A stretch of DNA of 59,270 nucleotides from an uncultured Oscillospiraceae bacterium (GCA_947626495.1 CANQSJ010000014.1:1-59270); one strand, 5' to 3'; positions 46,421 through 54,136 are shown, counted from the first letter of the stretch. Made by a program: numbers and translations. Notes: generated by a model not told the origin, from the sequence alone.

Positions 46421-47247
46421 AGGGCCTCCTCAATGGCGGCGGCGCATGCCTCCGGCGTGACGGCGTCCGCGGGCAGATCCATCCCGGCGGCGTTCAGCCG
46501 CAGGATGAGTTCGGTGGCGTCCGGCACGGTCAGCCGCAGCGCCTGCAGCCGGTCCGCCTGGGGGAACACCCGGCCCGGGGCCCCGTCCAGCGCCACGCGC
46601 CCTCTGTCCAGGATCACCACCCGGTCCGCCCGGGCGGCCTCGTCCATGTGGTGGGTGATGAGCACCACGGTGATGCCCCGCTCCCGGCAGAGCTTCTCCA
46701 CCGTGGACACCACCTCCCGCCGGCCCCGGGGATCCAGCATGGCGGTGGGCTCGTCCAGCACCAGCACCTCCGGCTCCATGGCCAGCACGCCGGCGATGGC
46801 CACCCGCTGCTTCTGCCCGCCGGAGAGAAGATGGGGCGCGTGCAGGCGGAAATCGTACATCCCCACCTGCTGCAGGGCGGCGTCCACACGGCGGCGGATC
46901 TGGGCCGGCTCCACCCCCAGGTTCTCCGGGGCGAAGGCCACGTCGTCCTCCACCACGTTGGCCACGATCTGGTTGTCCGGGTTCTGGAACACCATGCCCA
47001 CCCGGCGGCGGATGGGGAGGAGGTTTTTCTCGTCGGCGGTGTCCATGCCGTCCACCAGCACCCGGCCGGAGGCGGGGGTGAGGATGGCGTTGAGGTGCTT
47101 GGCAAGGGTGCTCTTGCCGCTGCCGTTGGAGCCCAGCACCGCCGTGAAGGAGCCGGGCAGGATATCCAGCGTCACCCCGTCCAGCGCCGGTCCGGGCGCG
47201 TCGGGATAGGCGTAGGTTATGTTTTCTATGCGAATGATCGGGTCCAT
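46411..47247 (-). CDS. ecfA1: ECF transporter ATPase EcfA (first)
   Basis: Protein of 278 residues from ATG 47247 (MDPIIRIENITYAYPDAPG). Motifs are Walker A GSNGSGKSTL, Q-loop FQNPDNQIVANVVEDDVAF, signature [14 protein letters not shown] and Walker B VLVLDEPTAMLD. The start is preceded by only a weak ribosome site; upstream lies the second dispersed repeat element (47287-47385), which separates it from the methyltransferase gene. That element could carry or disturb its promoter; none is obvious. It is first in the ecfA1-ecfA2-ecfT-truA operon. Confidence 0.94.
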   Translation of the reverse strand: MDPIIRIENITYAYPDAPGPALDGVTLDILPGSFTAVLGSNGSGKSTLAKHLNAILTPASGRVLVDGMDTADEKNLLPIRRRVGMVFQNPDNQIVANVVEDDVAFAPENLGVEPAQIRRRVDAALQQVGMYDFRLHAPHLLSGGQKQRVAIAGVLAMEPEVLVLDEPTAMLDPRGRREVVSTVEKLCRERGITVVLITHHMDEAARADRVVILDRGRVALDGAPGRVFPQADRLQALRLTVPDATELILRLNAAGMDLPADAVTPEACAAAIEEALCH

Positions 47248-47286
47248 ATATGCTGCCTTATTGAAAAATAAAATTCCTTGTTGAAC

Positions 47287-47385
47287 GCCTCCCCTGTGCA
47301 AGGGGAGGTGGCCGCCGTCAGGCGGCCGGAGGGGTTGTGACAATCCCTCAGTCTCGCTTCGCTCGACAGCCCCCTTTGCACAAGG
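47287..47385. repeat. Dispersed inverted-repeat element, copy 2
   Basis: About 99 bases with the same two-arm build as copy 1 (39001-39140): GCCTCCCCTGTGCAAGGGGA at the left, ending GAGGGGTTGTGAC, and facing it, on the other strand, CCTTGTGCAAAGGGGGCTGTC ending GGGATTGTC. Short inner hairpins differ between copies. It is shorter in the centre than copy 1. It sits between ecfA1 and the methyltransferase gene. No target-site duplication is clear. Confidence 0.85.
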
Positions 47386-47412
47386 TGGCCATATAATGTG
47401 CGGCTCGCCGCT

Positions 47413-48273
47413 CTATTTTTCCCATCGGCAGCTGGCCCCGCAGGGCAGCGCCAGCCCGGAGGCGGTCACCGGCAGGCCCAGCTCCCGGGCCTCGCTGCGG
47501 CCGCCGAACCGCTTGGTGAAAAGGCTCTCGGTGATATAGGTGAGCACCGAGGGGGCGAGCCCCGTGGTGTAGGAGTTGATGAGCACGAACAGCGGCTCGT
47601 CGGATAAAAGCGGCGCCACCGACTGGACGAAGGGCCACAGATCGTCCTCCAGCCGCCAGATCTCCCCGCCGGGTCCCCGGCCGTAGGAGGGGGGGTCCAT
47701 GATGATGGCGTCGTAGCGCTTTCCCCGGCGGATCTCCCGCTGGCAGAACTTGGCGCAGTCGTCCACGATCCAGCGCACCGGCCGGTCCGCCACGCCGGAG
47801 CAGGCGGCGTTCTCCCTGGCCCAGGCCACCATGCCCTTGGCCGCGTCCACGTGGCACACCTCCGCCCCGGCGGCGAGGCAGGCCACCGTGGCCGCGCCGG
47901 TGTAGGCGAACAGGTTCAGCACCCGGATGGGCCGGTGGGCGGCGCGGATCTTCTCCATGGCCCAGTCCCAGTTGGCGGCCTGCTCGGGAAACAGCCCGGT
48001 GTGCTTGAAGCTCATGGGCTTGACCTGGAAGGTCAGGGGTCCGTAGCGGATCTTCCAGCTGGGCGGGAGGCTGTTTTTCTCCCAGGCCCCGCCGCCGGCG
48101 CTGGAGCGCCGGTAGGAGGCGTCGGGCCGCCGCCAGCGGGGGTCGGACCGCTCCGTGGCCCAGATGGCCTGGGGGTCCGGGCGCAGCAGGATATAGCTGC
48201 CCCAGCGCTCCAGCTTCTCCCCGCCGGAGGCGTCGATCAGCTCATAGTCCTGCCAGTTGTCCGATAGCCACAT
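47413..48273 (-). CDS. Class I SAM-dependent rRNA-type methyltransferase
   Basis: Protein of 286 residues. The N-terminal half contains a RlmI-like strand region ending MSFKHTGLFPEQAANWDW. The Rossmann domain has motif I NLFAYTGAATVA, the acidic residue in VCHVDAAKG, and catalytic DPPSYGRGPGG (D-P-P-S-Y). This arrangement is that of the RlmI/RlmK and RsmC/RlmJ-like 5-methylcytosine or methylguanosine rRNA methyltransferases. Which residue is modified is unknown. It is a single-gene unit with a consensus promoter at 48308-48336 and reads toward the dispersed repeat copy 2. Confidence 0.85.
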   Translation of the reverse strand: MWLSDNWQDYELIDASGGEKLERWGSYILLRPDPQAIWATERSDPRWRRPDASYRRSSAGGGAWEKNSLPPSWKIRYGPLTFQVKPMSFKHTGLFPEQAANWDWAMEKIRAAHRPIRVLNLFAYTGAATVACLAAGAEVCHVDAAKGMVAWARENAACSGVADRPVRWIVDDCAKFCQREIRRGKRYDAIIMDPPSYGRGPGGEIWRLEDDLWPFVQSVAPLLSDEPLFVLINSYTTGLAPSVLTYITESLFTKRFGGRSEARELGLPVTASGLALPCGASCRWEK

Positions 48274-48307
48274 AGATCCGTCCCGCCTGGTTACAAATTG
48301 ACATCAT

Positions 48308-48336
48308 ATTATAACACTGATTTCTATAAGGGTCAA
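48308..48336 (-). promoter_or_regulatory. Promoter of the methyltransferase gene
   Basis: Read leftward, TTGACC (48331-48336), 17-base spacer, perfect TATAAT (48308-48313). Confidence 0.75.
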
Positions 48337-48434
48337 TCACATAGGCTGCCAATTCCGCCCCCTCACACCCCCTGGAAAACCGTCATATCCTGCAATAGAC
48401 GGGCGTATATGCCTGCGGTTATGGAGGGTATATT

Positions 48435-48980
48435 TTGCATATTCTGGAACAACTTCTTCTGGTGCTGGGGCTGGCCATGGACGGCTTTGCCGCGTCGGTG
48501 TGCATGGGCATGGCGGCGGGGCGGCGGGTGTGGCCCATTGTGGGGCTGGTCAGCGGCTTTCATGTGGCCATGCTGCTGGCAGGCTATGCCCTGGGTGCCG
48601 GTCTGCCGGACAGCTTCTCGGCGGTCTATCCCTGGGCCGCCGCGGCGGTGCTCATAGCCCTGGGGGTCAATATGATCCGCACGGCGGCGGGGCCGGAGGC
48701 GTGCGCCGGCGGCGGCTTGGGCTCCATGGCGGCCATGTCCCTGGCCACCAGCGTGGACGCCATGACGGTGGGGGCGGCCTTCGCCATCCTGGGGGTGCGC
48801 CCGGCGCTGGCCGGGGGACTCATGGGCGCGGTTATGGTCAGTCTGTCCCTGGTGGGGAGCCTCTTCGGCAGCCACATCGGCCGGGGCCGCCGCCGGGCGG
48901 CCCGGACCGCCGGGGGCGCGATTTTGTGCCTGCTGGGGGGAAAGCTCCTGCTGGGCGCCATGGGGGTCATGGGCCCGTGA
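48435..48980 (+). CDS. mntP: MntP-type manganese efflux pump
   Basis: Protein of 181 residues starting at TTG 48435, set by GGAGGG (48423-48428) six bases upstream. Six membrane helices carry the paired MntP motifs: AMDGFAASVCMGMA in the first and TSVDAMTVGAAFA in the fourth, with conserved Asp residues. MntP exports Mn(II) in E. coli. No manganese riboswitch was seen in the 160-base leader. It ends in a bidirectional terminator at 48996-49022. Confidence 0.93.
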   Translation: MHILEQLLLVLGLAMDGFAASVCMGMAAGRRVWPIVGLVSGFHVAMLLAGYALGAGLPDSFSAVYPWAAAAVLIALGVNMIRTAAGPEACAGGGLGSMAAMSLATSVDAMTVGAAFAILGVRPALAGGLMGAVMVSLSLVGSLFGSHIGRGRRRAARTAGGAILCLLGGKLLLGAMGVMGP

Positions 48981-48995
48981 GCCGGACCTGTACGC

Positions 48996-49022
48996 CAAAA
49001 GCCTCCCGCCGGGAGGCTTTTG
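48996..49022. terminator. Terminator after mntP
   Basis: Perfect stem CAAAAGCCTCCCG/CGGGAGGCTTTTG; T run from the stem itself, so it can work in both directions. Confidence 0.8.
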
Positions 49023-49042
49023 CCTTCTGCGGCCATTGGCGC

Positions 49043-49071
49043 TTGCGCGGCGGGTGGGAATGTGTTAAAAT
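49043..49071 (+). promoter_or_regulatory. Promoter of the HTH membrane-protein gene
   Basis: TTGCGC (49043-49048), 17-base spacer, TAAAAT (49066-49071), 32 bases before the start. Confidence 0.6.
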
Positions 49072-49102
49072 GAACCGATAGTCCGGCGGAGGAGGTGAGG
49101 GA

Positions 49103-49696
49103 ATGGATGAGCTGAAGCTGGTGGTGGCCAGCAACCTGATCAAGCTGCGGCAGGCCGCGGGCATGACCCAGGCGGAGCTGGGGGAGAAGCTCAATTACTC
49201 CGACAAGACCGTCTCCAAGTGGGAGCGGGGCGAGTCCATCCCCGACGCCTACGTGCTCACCCGTCTGGCGGAGATCTACGGCCTGACGGTGAACGATCTG
49301 CTGCGGGACGACAGCTCCTGGCAGAACCCGGCGGAAAAGGCCCGGCCGGCCGGGGAGCGCACCTTCAGCAGCAGCGTGGTGACGCTGGTGGCCATCGTGG
49401 GCATCTGGACCATGGCGGTGATCATGTTCGTGGTGTGCTGGCTGGTGATGGATCAGCTGCTGTGGCTGATCTTCGCCTGCGCGGTGCCGGTGTCCCTCGT
49501 CACGCTGCTGGTGCTCAACTCCGTCTGGAACCACGGCCGGTACAACATGCTCATCGTCATGCTGCTGGTGGCGGCGATCGTCACGCTGGTGTTCCTGTTT
49601 CTCCTCCGGCGCAACCCCTGGCAGCTGTTTCTGATCCTGATCCCGGCGGAGCTGCTGGTGTTCCTGTGCTTCCACATCCGCCGCAGAAGGGCCTGA
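49103..49696 (+). CDS. XRE-family regulator with membrane domain
   Basis: Protein of 197 residues. The N-terminal Cro/CI helix-turn-helix covers about residues 8-62 (NLIKLRQAAGMTQAELGEKLNYSDKTVSKWERG...PDAYVLTRLAEIYGLTVNDLL). A basic linker is followed by four membrane helices (about 92-185). Membrane-bound HTH proteins of this type are common in Clostridia. They may sense envelope or lipid signals and control a neighbouring operon, but here no partner gene is evident: the next gene is DegV, with its own promoter. A hairpin (49734-49761) ends this unit. Confidence 0.85.
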   Translation: MDELKLVVASNLIKLRQAAGMTQAELGEKLNYSDKTVSKWERGESIPDAYVLTRLAEIYGLTVNDLLRDDSSWQNPAEKARPAGERTFSSSVVTLVAIVGIWTMAVIMFVVCWLVMDQLLWLIFACAVPVSLVTLLVLNSVWNHGRYNMLIVMLLVAAIVTLVFLFLLRRNPWQLFLILIPAELLVFLCFHIRRRRA

Positions 49697-49733
49697 AAAC
49701 GGCGGGATTCTCCATATCGTAGAGTGTTTTTTC

Positions 49734-49763
49734 CGGGGCGTAGAGCGAGTTCTATGCCCCGGC
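49734..49763 (+). terminator. Hairpin after the HTH membrane-protein gene
   Basis: Stem CCGGGGCGTAGA/TCTATGCCCCGG with a short loop; downstream T content is modest, so this is a possible terminator. Confidence 0.5.
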
Positions 49764-49797
49764 TTCGATTTGAGAGGCCCTTTCCCCAAGAGATAGG

Positions 49798-49826
49798 TTG
49801 CCCGGCGCGGGGGGCTTTGGTAAAAT
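49798..49826 (+). promoter_or_regulatory. Promoter of the DegV gene
   Basis: TTGCCC (49798-49803), 17-base spacer and TAAAAT (49821-49826), about 40 bases before the start. Confidence 0.6.
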
Positions 49827-49866
49827 GACCGCAGCATAAGGCTCAGCCAAAGCCAAGGAGGTTCTC

Positions 49867-50754
49867 ATGAGCGATTATATTCTCAGCTGCTGTTCCACCG
49901 CCGACCTGTCCCGGGAGCACCTGGAAAGCCGGGACATCCAATGTGTCTTTTTCCACTATTTTCTGGACGACAAGGAATACCGGGACGACCTGGGCCAGTC
50001 CATGCCCCTCGACCAATTCTATCAGGCCATGGCCGACGGGGCCATGACCAAGACCGCCCAGGTGAACATCTCCGAGTATCTGGACTTTTTCACCCCCTTC
50101 CTGGAGCAGGGCAAGGACATCCTGCATCTGACCCTGTCCAGCGGCATCTCCGGCACCGTCAACTCCGCCCGGAACGCCGCCGCCATCGCCCACGAGCGGT
50201 ATCCGGACCGGAAGATCTATGTCGTGGACTCCCTGGCCGCCTCCTCCGGCTACGGCCTGCTGATGGACGCGCTGGCGGACAAGCGGGACGAGGGAATGGA
50301 CATCGACAGTCTGCGGGACTGGGCGGAGGAGAACAAGCTGCGGCTGCACCACTGGTTCTTCTCCACGGACCTGACCTTCTTCGTCCGGGGCGGGCGCATC
50401 TCCAAGGCCGCCGGGGTCTTCGGCGGGGTGCTGAACATCTGCCCGTTGATGAACGTGGACTACATGGGCCGGCTCATCCCCCGGGAGAAGATCCGCACCA
50501 AGAAAAAGGTGATCCAGGCCATCGTGGACAAGATGGAAAAGTATGCCGACGGCGGGACGGACTATACGGGCAAGGTGTATATGTCCAACTCCGCCTGTAT
50601 GGAGGACGCCCGGGCGGTGGCGGATCTGGTGGAGGGGCGGTTTCCCAAAATGGACGGCAAGGTGCTCATCAACTCCATCGGCACCGTCATCGGCAGCCAC
50701 ACCGGCCCCGGCACCGTGGCGCTGTTTTTCTGGGGCAAAAAGCGGGAGGACTGA
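49867..50754 (+). CDS. DegV-family fatty-acid-binding protein
   Basis: Protein of 295 residues behind AAGGAGG. DegV blocks are DYILSCCSTADLSRE at the start, the ligand-side motif TLSSGISGTVNSARNAA, the VVDSLAASSGYGLL segment, and C-terminal IGSHTGPGTVALFFWG. DegV (FakB-like) proteins bind a fatty acid and, with a FakA kinase, present it for phosphorylation and entry to phospholipid. No fakA is in the window. Its stop codon sits directly before the tRNA-Pro promoter, so the tRNA has its own transcript. Confidence 0.92.
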   Translation: MSDYILSCCSTADLSREHLESRDIQCVFFHYFLDDKEYRDDLGQSMPLDQFYQAMADGAMTKTAQVNISEYLDFFTPFLEQGKDILHLTLSSGISGTVNSARNAAAIAHERYPDRKIYVVDSLAASSGYGLLMDALADKRDEGMDIDSLRDWAEENKLRLHHWFFSTDLTFFVRGGRISKAAGVFGGVLNICPLMNVDYMGRLIPREKIRTKKKVIQAIVDKMEKYADGGTDYTGKVYMSNSACMEDARAVADLVEGRFPKMDGKVLINSIGTVIGSHTGPGTVALFFWGKKRED

Positions 50755-50783
50755 TTGACAGAGCCGCCGGAAAAGGATATAGT
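50755..50783 (+). promoter_or_regulatory. Promoter of the tRNA-Pro gene
   Basis: Perfect TTGACA (50755-50760), 17-base spacer and TATAGT (50778-50783) overlap the end of the DegV gene. A hairpin GCCGCCGCAG/CTGCGGCGGC (50790-50811) lies between promoter and tRNA and may be a removed leader or a DegV terminator. Confidence 0.75.
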
Positions 50784-50819
50784 GATAGGGCCGCCGCAGG
50801 GCTGCGGCGGCCTCTTTAT

Positions 50820-50895
50820 CCGGGTGTAGCGCAGTTGGTAGCGCGGGTGGTTTGGGACCACCAGGCCGCAGGTTCGAACCCTGTCACTCGGACCA
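50820..50895 (+). tRNA. tRNA-Pro, anticodon TGG
   Basis: A complete 76-base cloverleaf with encoded CCA. Acceptor arms are CCGGGTG and CACTCGG (one G-U pair), the D arm holds GCGCAGTTGGTAGCGC, the anticodon stem is GGTGG/CCACC with loop TTTGGGA (anticodon TGG), and the T arm holds GGTTCGAACC. The last 13 bases GTCACTCGGACCA (50883-50895) recur exactly at 55747-55759, marking an integration site. Confidence 0.95.
50883..50895 (+). other. Left attachment site (attL-like) in the tRNA 3' end
   Basis: GTCACTCGGACCA at the 3' end of tRNA-Pro, including CCA, is repeated exactly at 55747-55759. The element between the two keeps the tRNA intact on its left, as tRNA-integrating elements usually do. 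Confidence 0.75.
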
Positions 50896-50903
50896 TAATG
50901 ATA

Positions 50904-50957
50904 GAAGGTAATCTTTCTGAACAAATCTTTTGGATTTGTCAGATGGATTACCTTCTT
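50904..50957 (+). repeat. Recurrent stem-loop, copy 1 (after tRNA)
   Basis: GAAGGTAATC ... GATTACCTTC forms a long stem with an inner CAAATC/GATTTG arm and a TTTTG loop, followed by TTTCTTG. The inner block reads CTGAACAAATC (50918-50928) then TTTTGGATTTGTCAGAT. A sister copy is at 54087-54136. It may now act as the tRNA terminator. Confidence 0.7.
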
Positions 50958-51095
50958 TCTTGTTCTGGAAGCCTTGGAAACGCTAGGTTTCTTGAGAAGT
51001 GGCATTCTGCGTGAAAATGGACACCTCTTGGCACATAATGTAAAATCTGCGCGGACAAAACGAAAAAATCTGCGCTCTGAACCATCACCTCTAAT

Positions 51096-51785
51096 TTACT
51101 TTTTCTGAATAGGCTGAGCGGCGGGCCCTCTCTCCATTTCATCTGGACATTTGTAGTTCAGCGTCCTGTGCGGGCGCTTCGTGTTATAGAAGGTTATGTA
51201 GTCATCTACCGCCTGCCGGAACTCAGCCACCGAACGGTAATTTCGCCGGTACAGTTCTTCCCGTTTCAAACTGGCAAAGAAGGATTCTGCCACAGCGTTG
51301 TCGTGGGGCCGGCCTGTGCGGGAGAAGGACTGCTCCGCATGACAGGATAGGAGTAACTGTTGAAATGACTGGGAAGCGTACTGCGTTCCTCTGTCGCTGT
51401 GGAAGATGAGGCCATCGTCGGGCGTCCGCTCCGCATACGCCTCGCGGAACGACGCCGCGATCAGCTTGGTGCTGGCAACGGTGGATGTCCTGTGGGCGAT
51501 GACTTTCTGGGAAAACAGGTCCAGAATGACGGCGATGTAATAGTGCTTGCCCTTCAGCTTGTAGCAGGTGATGTCGCTGACCCAGATTTGGTTGGGCCTC
51601 TCCGCCGTGAAGTTCTGGTTGAGAATGTTCTTCTTTGGGATGGAACCCGTCAACCTGTTGTGATCTTTCTTCGCGGTAGGACTCATGCTGACCAGACCCA
51701 TATCCTGCATGATGGATGTCACGAATCGTTTACTTACCCGCTCGCCCCCGCTGGATGAGGATGGCGCAGATCTTGTCCGCGCCAA
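51096..51785 (-). pseudogene. IS3 transposase, catalytic part (frameshifted from its N-terminal part)
   Basis: The frame holds the DDE integrase core: Asp in WVSDITCYK, Asp in FHSDRGTQY and Glu in NAVAESFFASLKRE, then the IS3 tail TFYNTKRPHRTLNYKCPDEM. It has no convincing own start; the open frame begins with a TTG and a non-homologous 16 residues. Homology begins at SGGERVSKRFV. The N-terminal partner frame (51730-52239) carries the rest, separated at a five-base C run (51745-51749 on the + strand). Removing one base joins them into a 380-residue transposase. Confidence 0.85.
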
Positions 51786-52239
51786 ATATCTGGTTGTTTT
51801 CCTCGTATATCTCCCGGACCTTTTCTCCTATTTCCGCCCGCCTTTTGGCGTACCATGTGTTGTCCCGTTTGTTCCGCAGGATGTGGTTGTAGAATGTTCC
51901 CCGCGAGACCTCCAGCGCGTCGCAGAGCGTGTGGACGCTGAATTGGCCGTACAGCGGCTCCAGTGCTTCCAACTTTTCTTTCAGTGGGGCCGAGACGGTA
52001 CAGTTCACGCTCTTAAGGACCTGGATGATCGCCGCCTGCTTCTCAACTTTCTGCCGTAATGCGTCGAACGCCTGGGGCGTGACCGGCACACCTGTCTCCG
52101 TAACAGTCGTTTGGAATGGCTTGATCCAAGAGTAGAATGTGCTCCGGGCAATGCCTGTTTCCGCACAAATGTGCGCTACGCTCTCCCCGTTCTGATAGCG
52201 CATGACCAGTTGGCGCTTTTCTTCTGTTGTGTGTCGCAT
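51730..52239 (-). pseudogene. IS3 transposase, N-terminal part
   Basis: The frame of 169 residues has a helix-turn-helix (TGIARSTFYSWIKPF), a coiled coil, then a second domain GEKVREIYEENNQIFGADKICAIL, the HTH_21 part that normally precedes the DDE core. In many IS3 members that second domain is in orfB, so here orfA and orfB were fused in one frame before the shift. The shift at 51745-51749 needs +1 reading, opposite to the programmed -1 shift of IS3, suggesting a mutation and a dead element. A promoter was not sought. Confidence 0.8.
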
Positions 52240-52317
52240 GGGTGATACCTCCTTTTTGAGGAGATTATAGCAGAATCATAACTGGCAATGATGAGAAGAG
52301 ATAGAGACAGTGATTTC

Positions 52318-52346
52318 TTTACTCGTGTGACGGTGTGTTGTATAAT
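52318..52346 (+). promoter_or_regulatory. Promoter of the Mrr-like protein gene
   Basis: TTTACT (52318-52323), 17-base spacer and perfect TATAAT (52341-52346), just outside the IS3 element's right end. Confidence 0.6.
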
Positions 52347-52367
52347 AAACAAAAAGGGGGATCGATG

Positions 52368-53318
52368 ATGAAATTAGGAAAGGCCTTTGAACTGTTTATA
52401 AAGAACCTCCTGATAAGTGTCGGGTTTTCTGAAGTTAAGTCAGATGGGTTATACGTGTTTGATGGTGCAGCCGGACAGATGCTGCAGGGGCTGGGGGAGG
52501 CGCATAACGCGGACGTTCTTCTGGAGCCTCCGGTACAAACGCCGTTTTATTCTCGGTCACGGCTTCTGATTGAGTGTAAAGATTACCGTATCAAGATTGG
52601 TCTTAATACGGTGAGGAGCGCTTTGGGGTTAAAAGAGGACATCAACAACTTTAATATTGTGGATTCCGAAACGCTTATGGCCAGACGGGCCCAGAGGCGT
52701 CGAGGTTATTTACATACCTGTGAGAGATACTCGTATCAAGTGGCGATAGCCGCCCTGAACGGATACACGCCGCAGGCTCAAGAATTTGCGGCAACTTATA
52801 GGATCCCTCTTCTTGAATTCAATAGGCTGCCATTCTGGGACGAGTTTTGCAGAATATTTGGATATGGAGACTGCTTAAGCTGGAGCCATGGTAGGCGTGA
52901 GCGTTCTGCTCCAATAGATGTCCCGGAAGAGCTGATTGTTGAACTGGCTTATAGGATAGGCCAACGTATGGCTTTGGCCATAACTAACACTGGACAGATA
53001 CTGTTTTTGTACCACGAGCAAGGCGAAGAGATAAAGTTCGCTGATGACTACATGTTGCATTGGATATCGCCTGACCAGCCTTGGCGTTTGTGTTCTGGAG
53101 AACAGTCATATTTGTTCCAATTGCCTGATAACATCATGAAGCAATGGTTAAAAAATGCAACAGATGAGTTGAACATGAAGAAAGAAGCTGTTAACTGTAA
53201 AGCAACCTTCTTGTCCAACATGGTCGTCTATTATACGGAGCATGGCCGACCTGTTATTCGGATGATCTCTATTGATAAGTATAAACTTGAAAATGCTCGA
53301 AGGGCTTTGAGGCGATGA
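52368..53318 (+). CDS. Mrr-like PD-(D/E)xK nuclease-fold protein
   Basis: Protein of 316 residues. The ATG at 52368 is favoured over one at 52365 because AAGGGGG ends seven bases before it. The first 90 residues have the restriction-endonuclease start GKAFELFIKNLLISVGF, then acidic D49 and E69-C70-K71 (the D...ExK catalytic spacing) and KIGLNTVRSALGLKED. The remainder is unrecognised and has no helicase or methylase motif. Enzymes with this fold cut DNA, often modified DNA. It lies in the tRNA-Pro islet and could be a stand-alone defence nuclease. Codon use is visibly more AT-rich than the flanking core genes. Confidence 0.65.
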   Translation: MKLGKAFELFIKNLLISVGFSEVKSDGLYVFDGAAGQMLQGLGEAHNADVLLEPPVQTPFYSRSRLLIECKDYRIKIGLNTVRSALGLKEDINNFNIVDSETLMARRAQRRRGYLHTCERYSYQVAIAALNGYTPQAQEFAATYRIPLLEFNRLPFWDEFCRIFGYGDCLSWSHGRRERSAPIDVPEELIVELAYRIGQRMALAITNTGQILFLYHEQGEEIKFADDYMLHWISPDQPWRLCSGEQSYLFQLPDNIMKQWLKNATDELNMKKEAVNCKATFLSNMVVYYTEHGRPVIRMISIDKYKLENARRALRR

Positions 53319-53412
53319 TCATATAATGGCAAAGGTGTTGACCAAACAGCGCTTTAGGTTGACGTATCGGCTTGGGCTGGATATAATATCATGTGTAGTG
53401 AGGTGAGTACAC

Positions 53413-53730
53413 ATGATTTACTCCGTGGAAGAACTGAAGCGGCGGATAGCGCCTGTGGCCGAAAAATATGGCCTGCGGGAGGTCTATCTGTTCGGTTCCT
53501 ATGCCCGCAGCGAGGCAACAGAGCAGAGCGATGTGGACATACTCATCGACCGCTCAGGTTCAAGTGTTCACGGCGCGTTTGAGATGGGTGGGTTGTACGA
53601 GGACCTTCGCACCAGCATTGGCAAGGAAGTGGACCTTGTGACTACGCAGACCCTGGAGCAGCCAAGTACCCGGCAGCGGTCGCCGCTGTTCATCCAGAAC
53701 GTGCAGGCGGAAAGGATGCGGCTGATATGA
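53413..53730 (+). CDS. MntA-type nucleotidyltransferase antitoxin
   Basis: Protein of 105 residues of the minimal nucleotidyltransferase fold. GSX10DXD is intact: G28-S29, then D40 and D42 (YLFGSYARSEATEQSDVDILID). The family member MntA adds AMP units to the toxin HepT, switching it off. The gene overlaps the HepT gene by four bases (ATGA), the standard layout of these modules. It has a plausible start at 53413 but no clear promoter was recognised in the 90-base gap. The pair probably stabilises the islet or blocks phage. Confidence 0.9.
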   Translation: MIYSVEELKRRIAPVAEKYGLREVYLFGSYARSEATEQSDVDILIDRSGSSVHGAFEMGGLYEDLRTSIGKEVDLVTTQTLEQPSTRQRSPLFIQNVQAERMRLI

Positions 53731-54080
53731 CCCGGGGCGACTGGCAGCGCTTGCTGCATATCCGCATTTACTGCGAGGACATAGAGCAATTCATTAATCG
53801 CTTTGGCCGTGATTTTGACACGTTCACCTCGGACCGAGCCTATTTCAGCGCGGTGGCCATGTGTATCCTTCAAATCGGAGAACTGTCCAACGGCCTGTCC
53901 GATGAATTTCGGGAGGCCACAAAGGATCAGCTTCCCTGGGGGATGATCCGTGGGATGCGGAATTGGCTGGCCCATTCCTATGCAGAAGCAGATGAAAAGA
54001 TACTGTGGGAGACGGCATGCAATGATATTCCAAAGGTGCTGGCTTTCTGCGAACAAGAACTGAGCGCTTCCCAAAAGTAA
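53727..54080 (+). CDS. HepT-like HEPN ribonuclease toxin
   Basis: Protein of 117 residues, all-alpha HEPN (DUF86) fold. The RX4HXY motif is intact: R78, H83 and Y85 in RNWLAHSY. The Arg and His are catalytic for tRNA or mRNA cleavage, and the Tyr is the residue that MntA adenylylates in the studied Shewanella pair. The toxin is released by loss of the nucleotidyltransferase. A stem-loop of the recurrent family follows at 54087-54136, probably as terminator. It differs in GC only slightly from the core. Confidence 0.9.
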   Translation: MTRGDWQRLLHIRIYCEDIEQFINRFGRDFDTFTSDRAYFSAVAMCILQIGELSNGLSDEFREATKDQLPWGMIRGMRNWLAHSYAEADEKILWETACNDIPKVLAFCEQELSASQK

Positions 54081-54086
54081 ATCAAG

Positions 54087-54136
54087 ATAACCGATTTGAG
54101 CAAATCTTGTGGATTTATCAGATCGGTTACTTTTTT
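54087..54136 (+). repeat. Recurrent stem-loop, copy 2 (after the toxin gene)
   Basis: AACCGATTTG ... CAGATCGGTT encloses CAAATC/GATTTA around a short loop and is followed by ACTTTTTTGC. Its core GAGCAAATCTTGTGGATTTATC is nearly the same as copy 1 (50904-50957) though the outer stem bases are replaced by compensating pairs. It is a likely intrinsic terminator and a possible miniature repeat. Confidence 0.75.

Larger units (their letters stand above)
51029..52287 (-). mobile_element. IS3-family insertion sequence (approximate ends)
   Basis: About 1.26 kb covering both transposase frames. Outer ends TGGCACATAATG (from 51029) and, on the other strand, TGCCAGTTATG (from 52287) are weakly inverted and begin with TG as IS3 elements do. 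No flanking direct repeat was found, so the borders are provisional. Two copies of AATCTGCGC occur near 51043 and 51068 at the left end. Confidence 0.7.

Noticed and set aside
48274-48434. Manganese (yybP-ykoY) riboswitch upstream of mntP
   Set aside because: The conserved aptamer blocks were not found in the leader.
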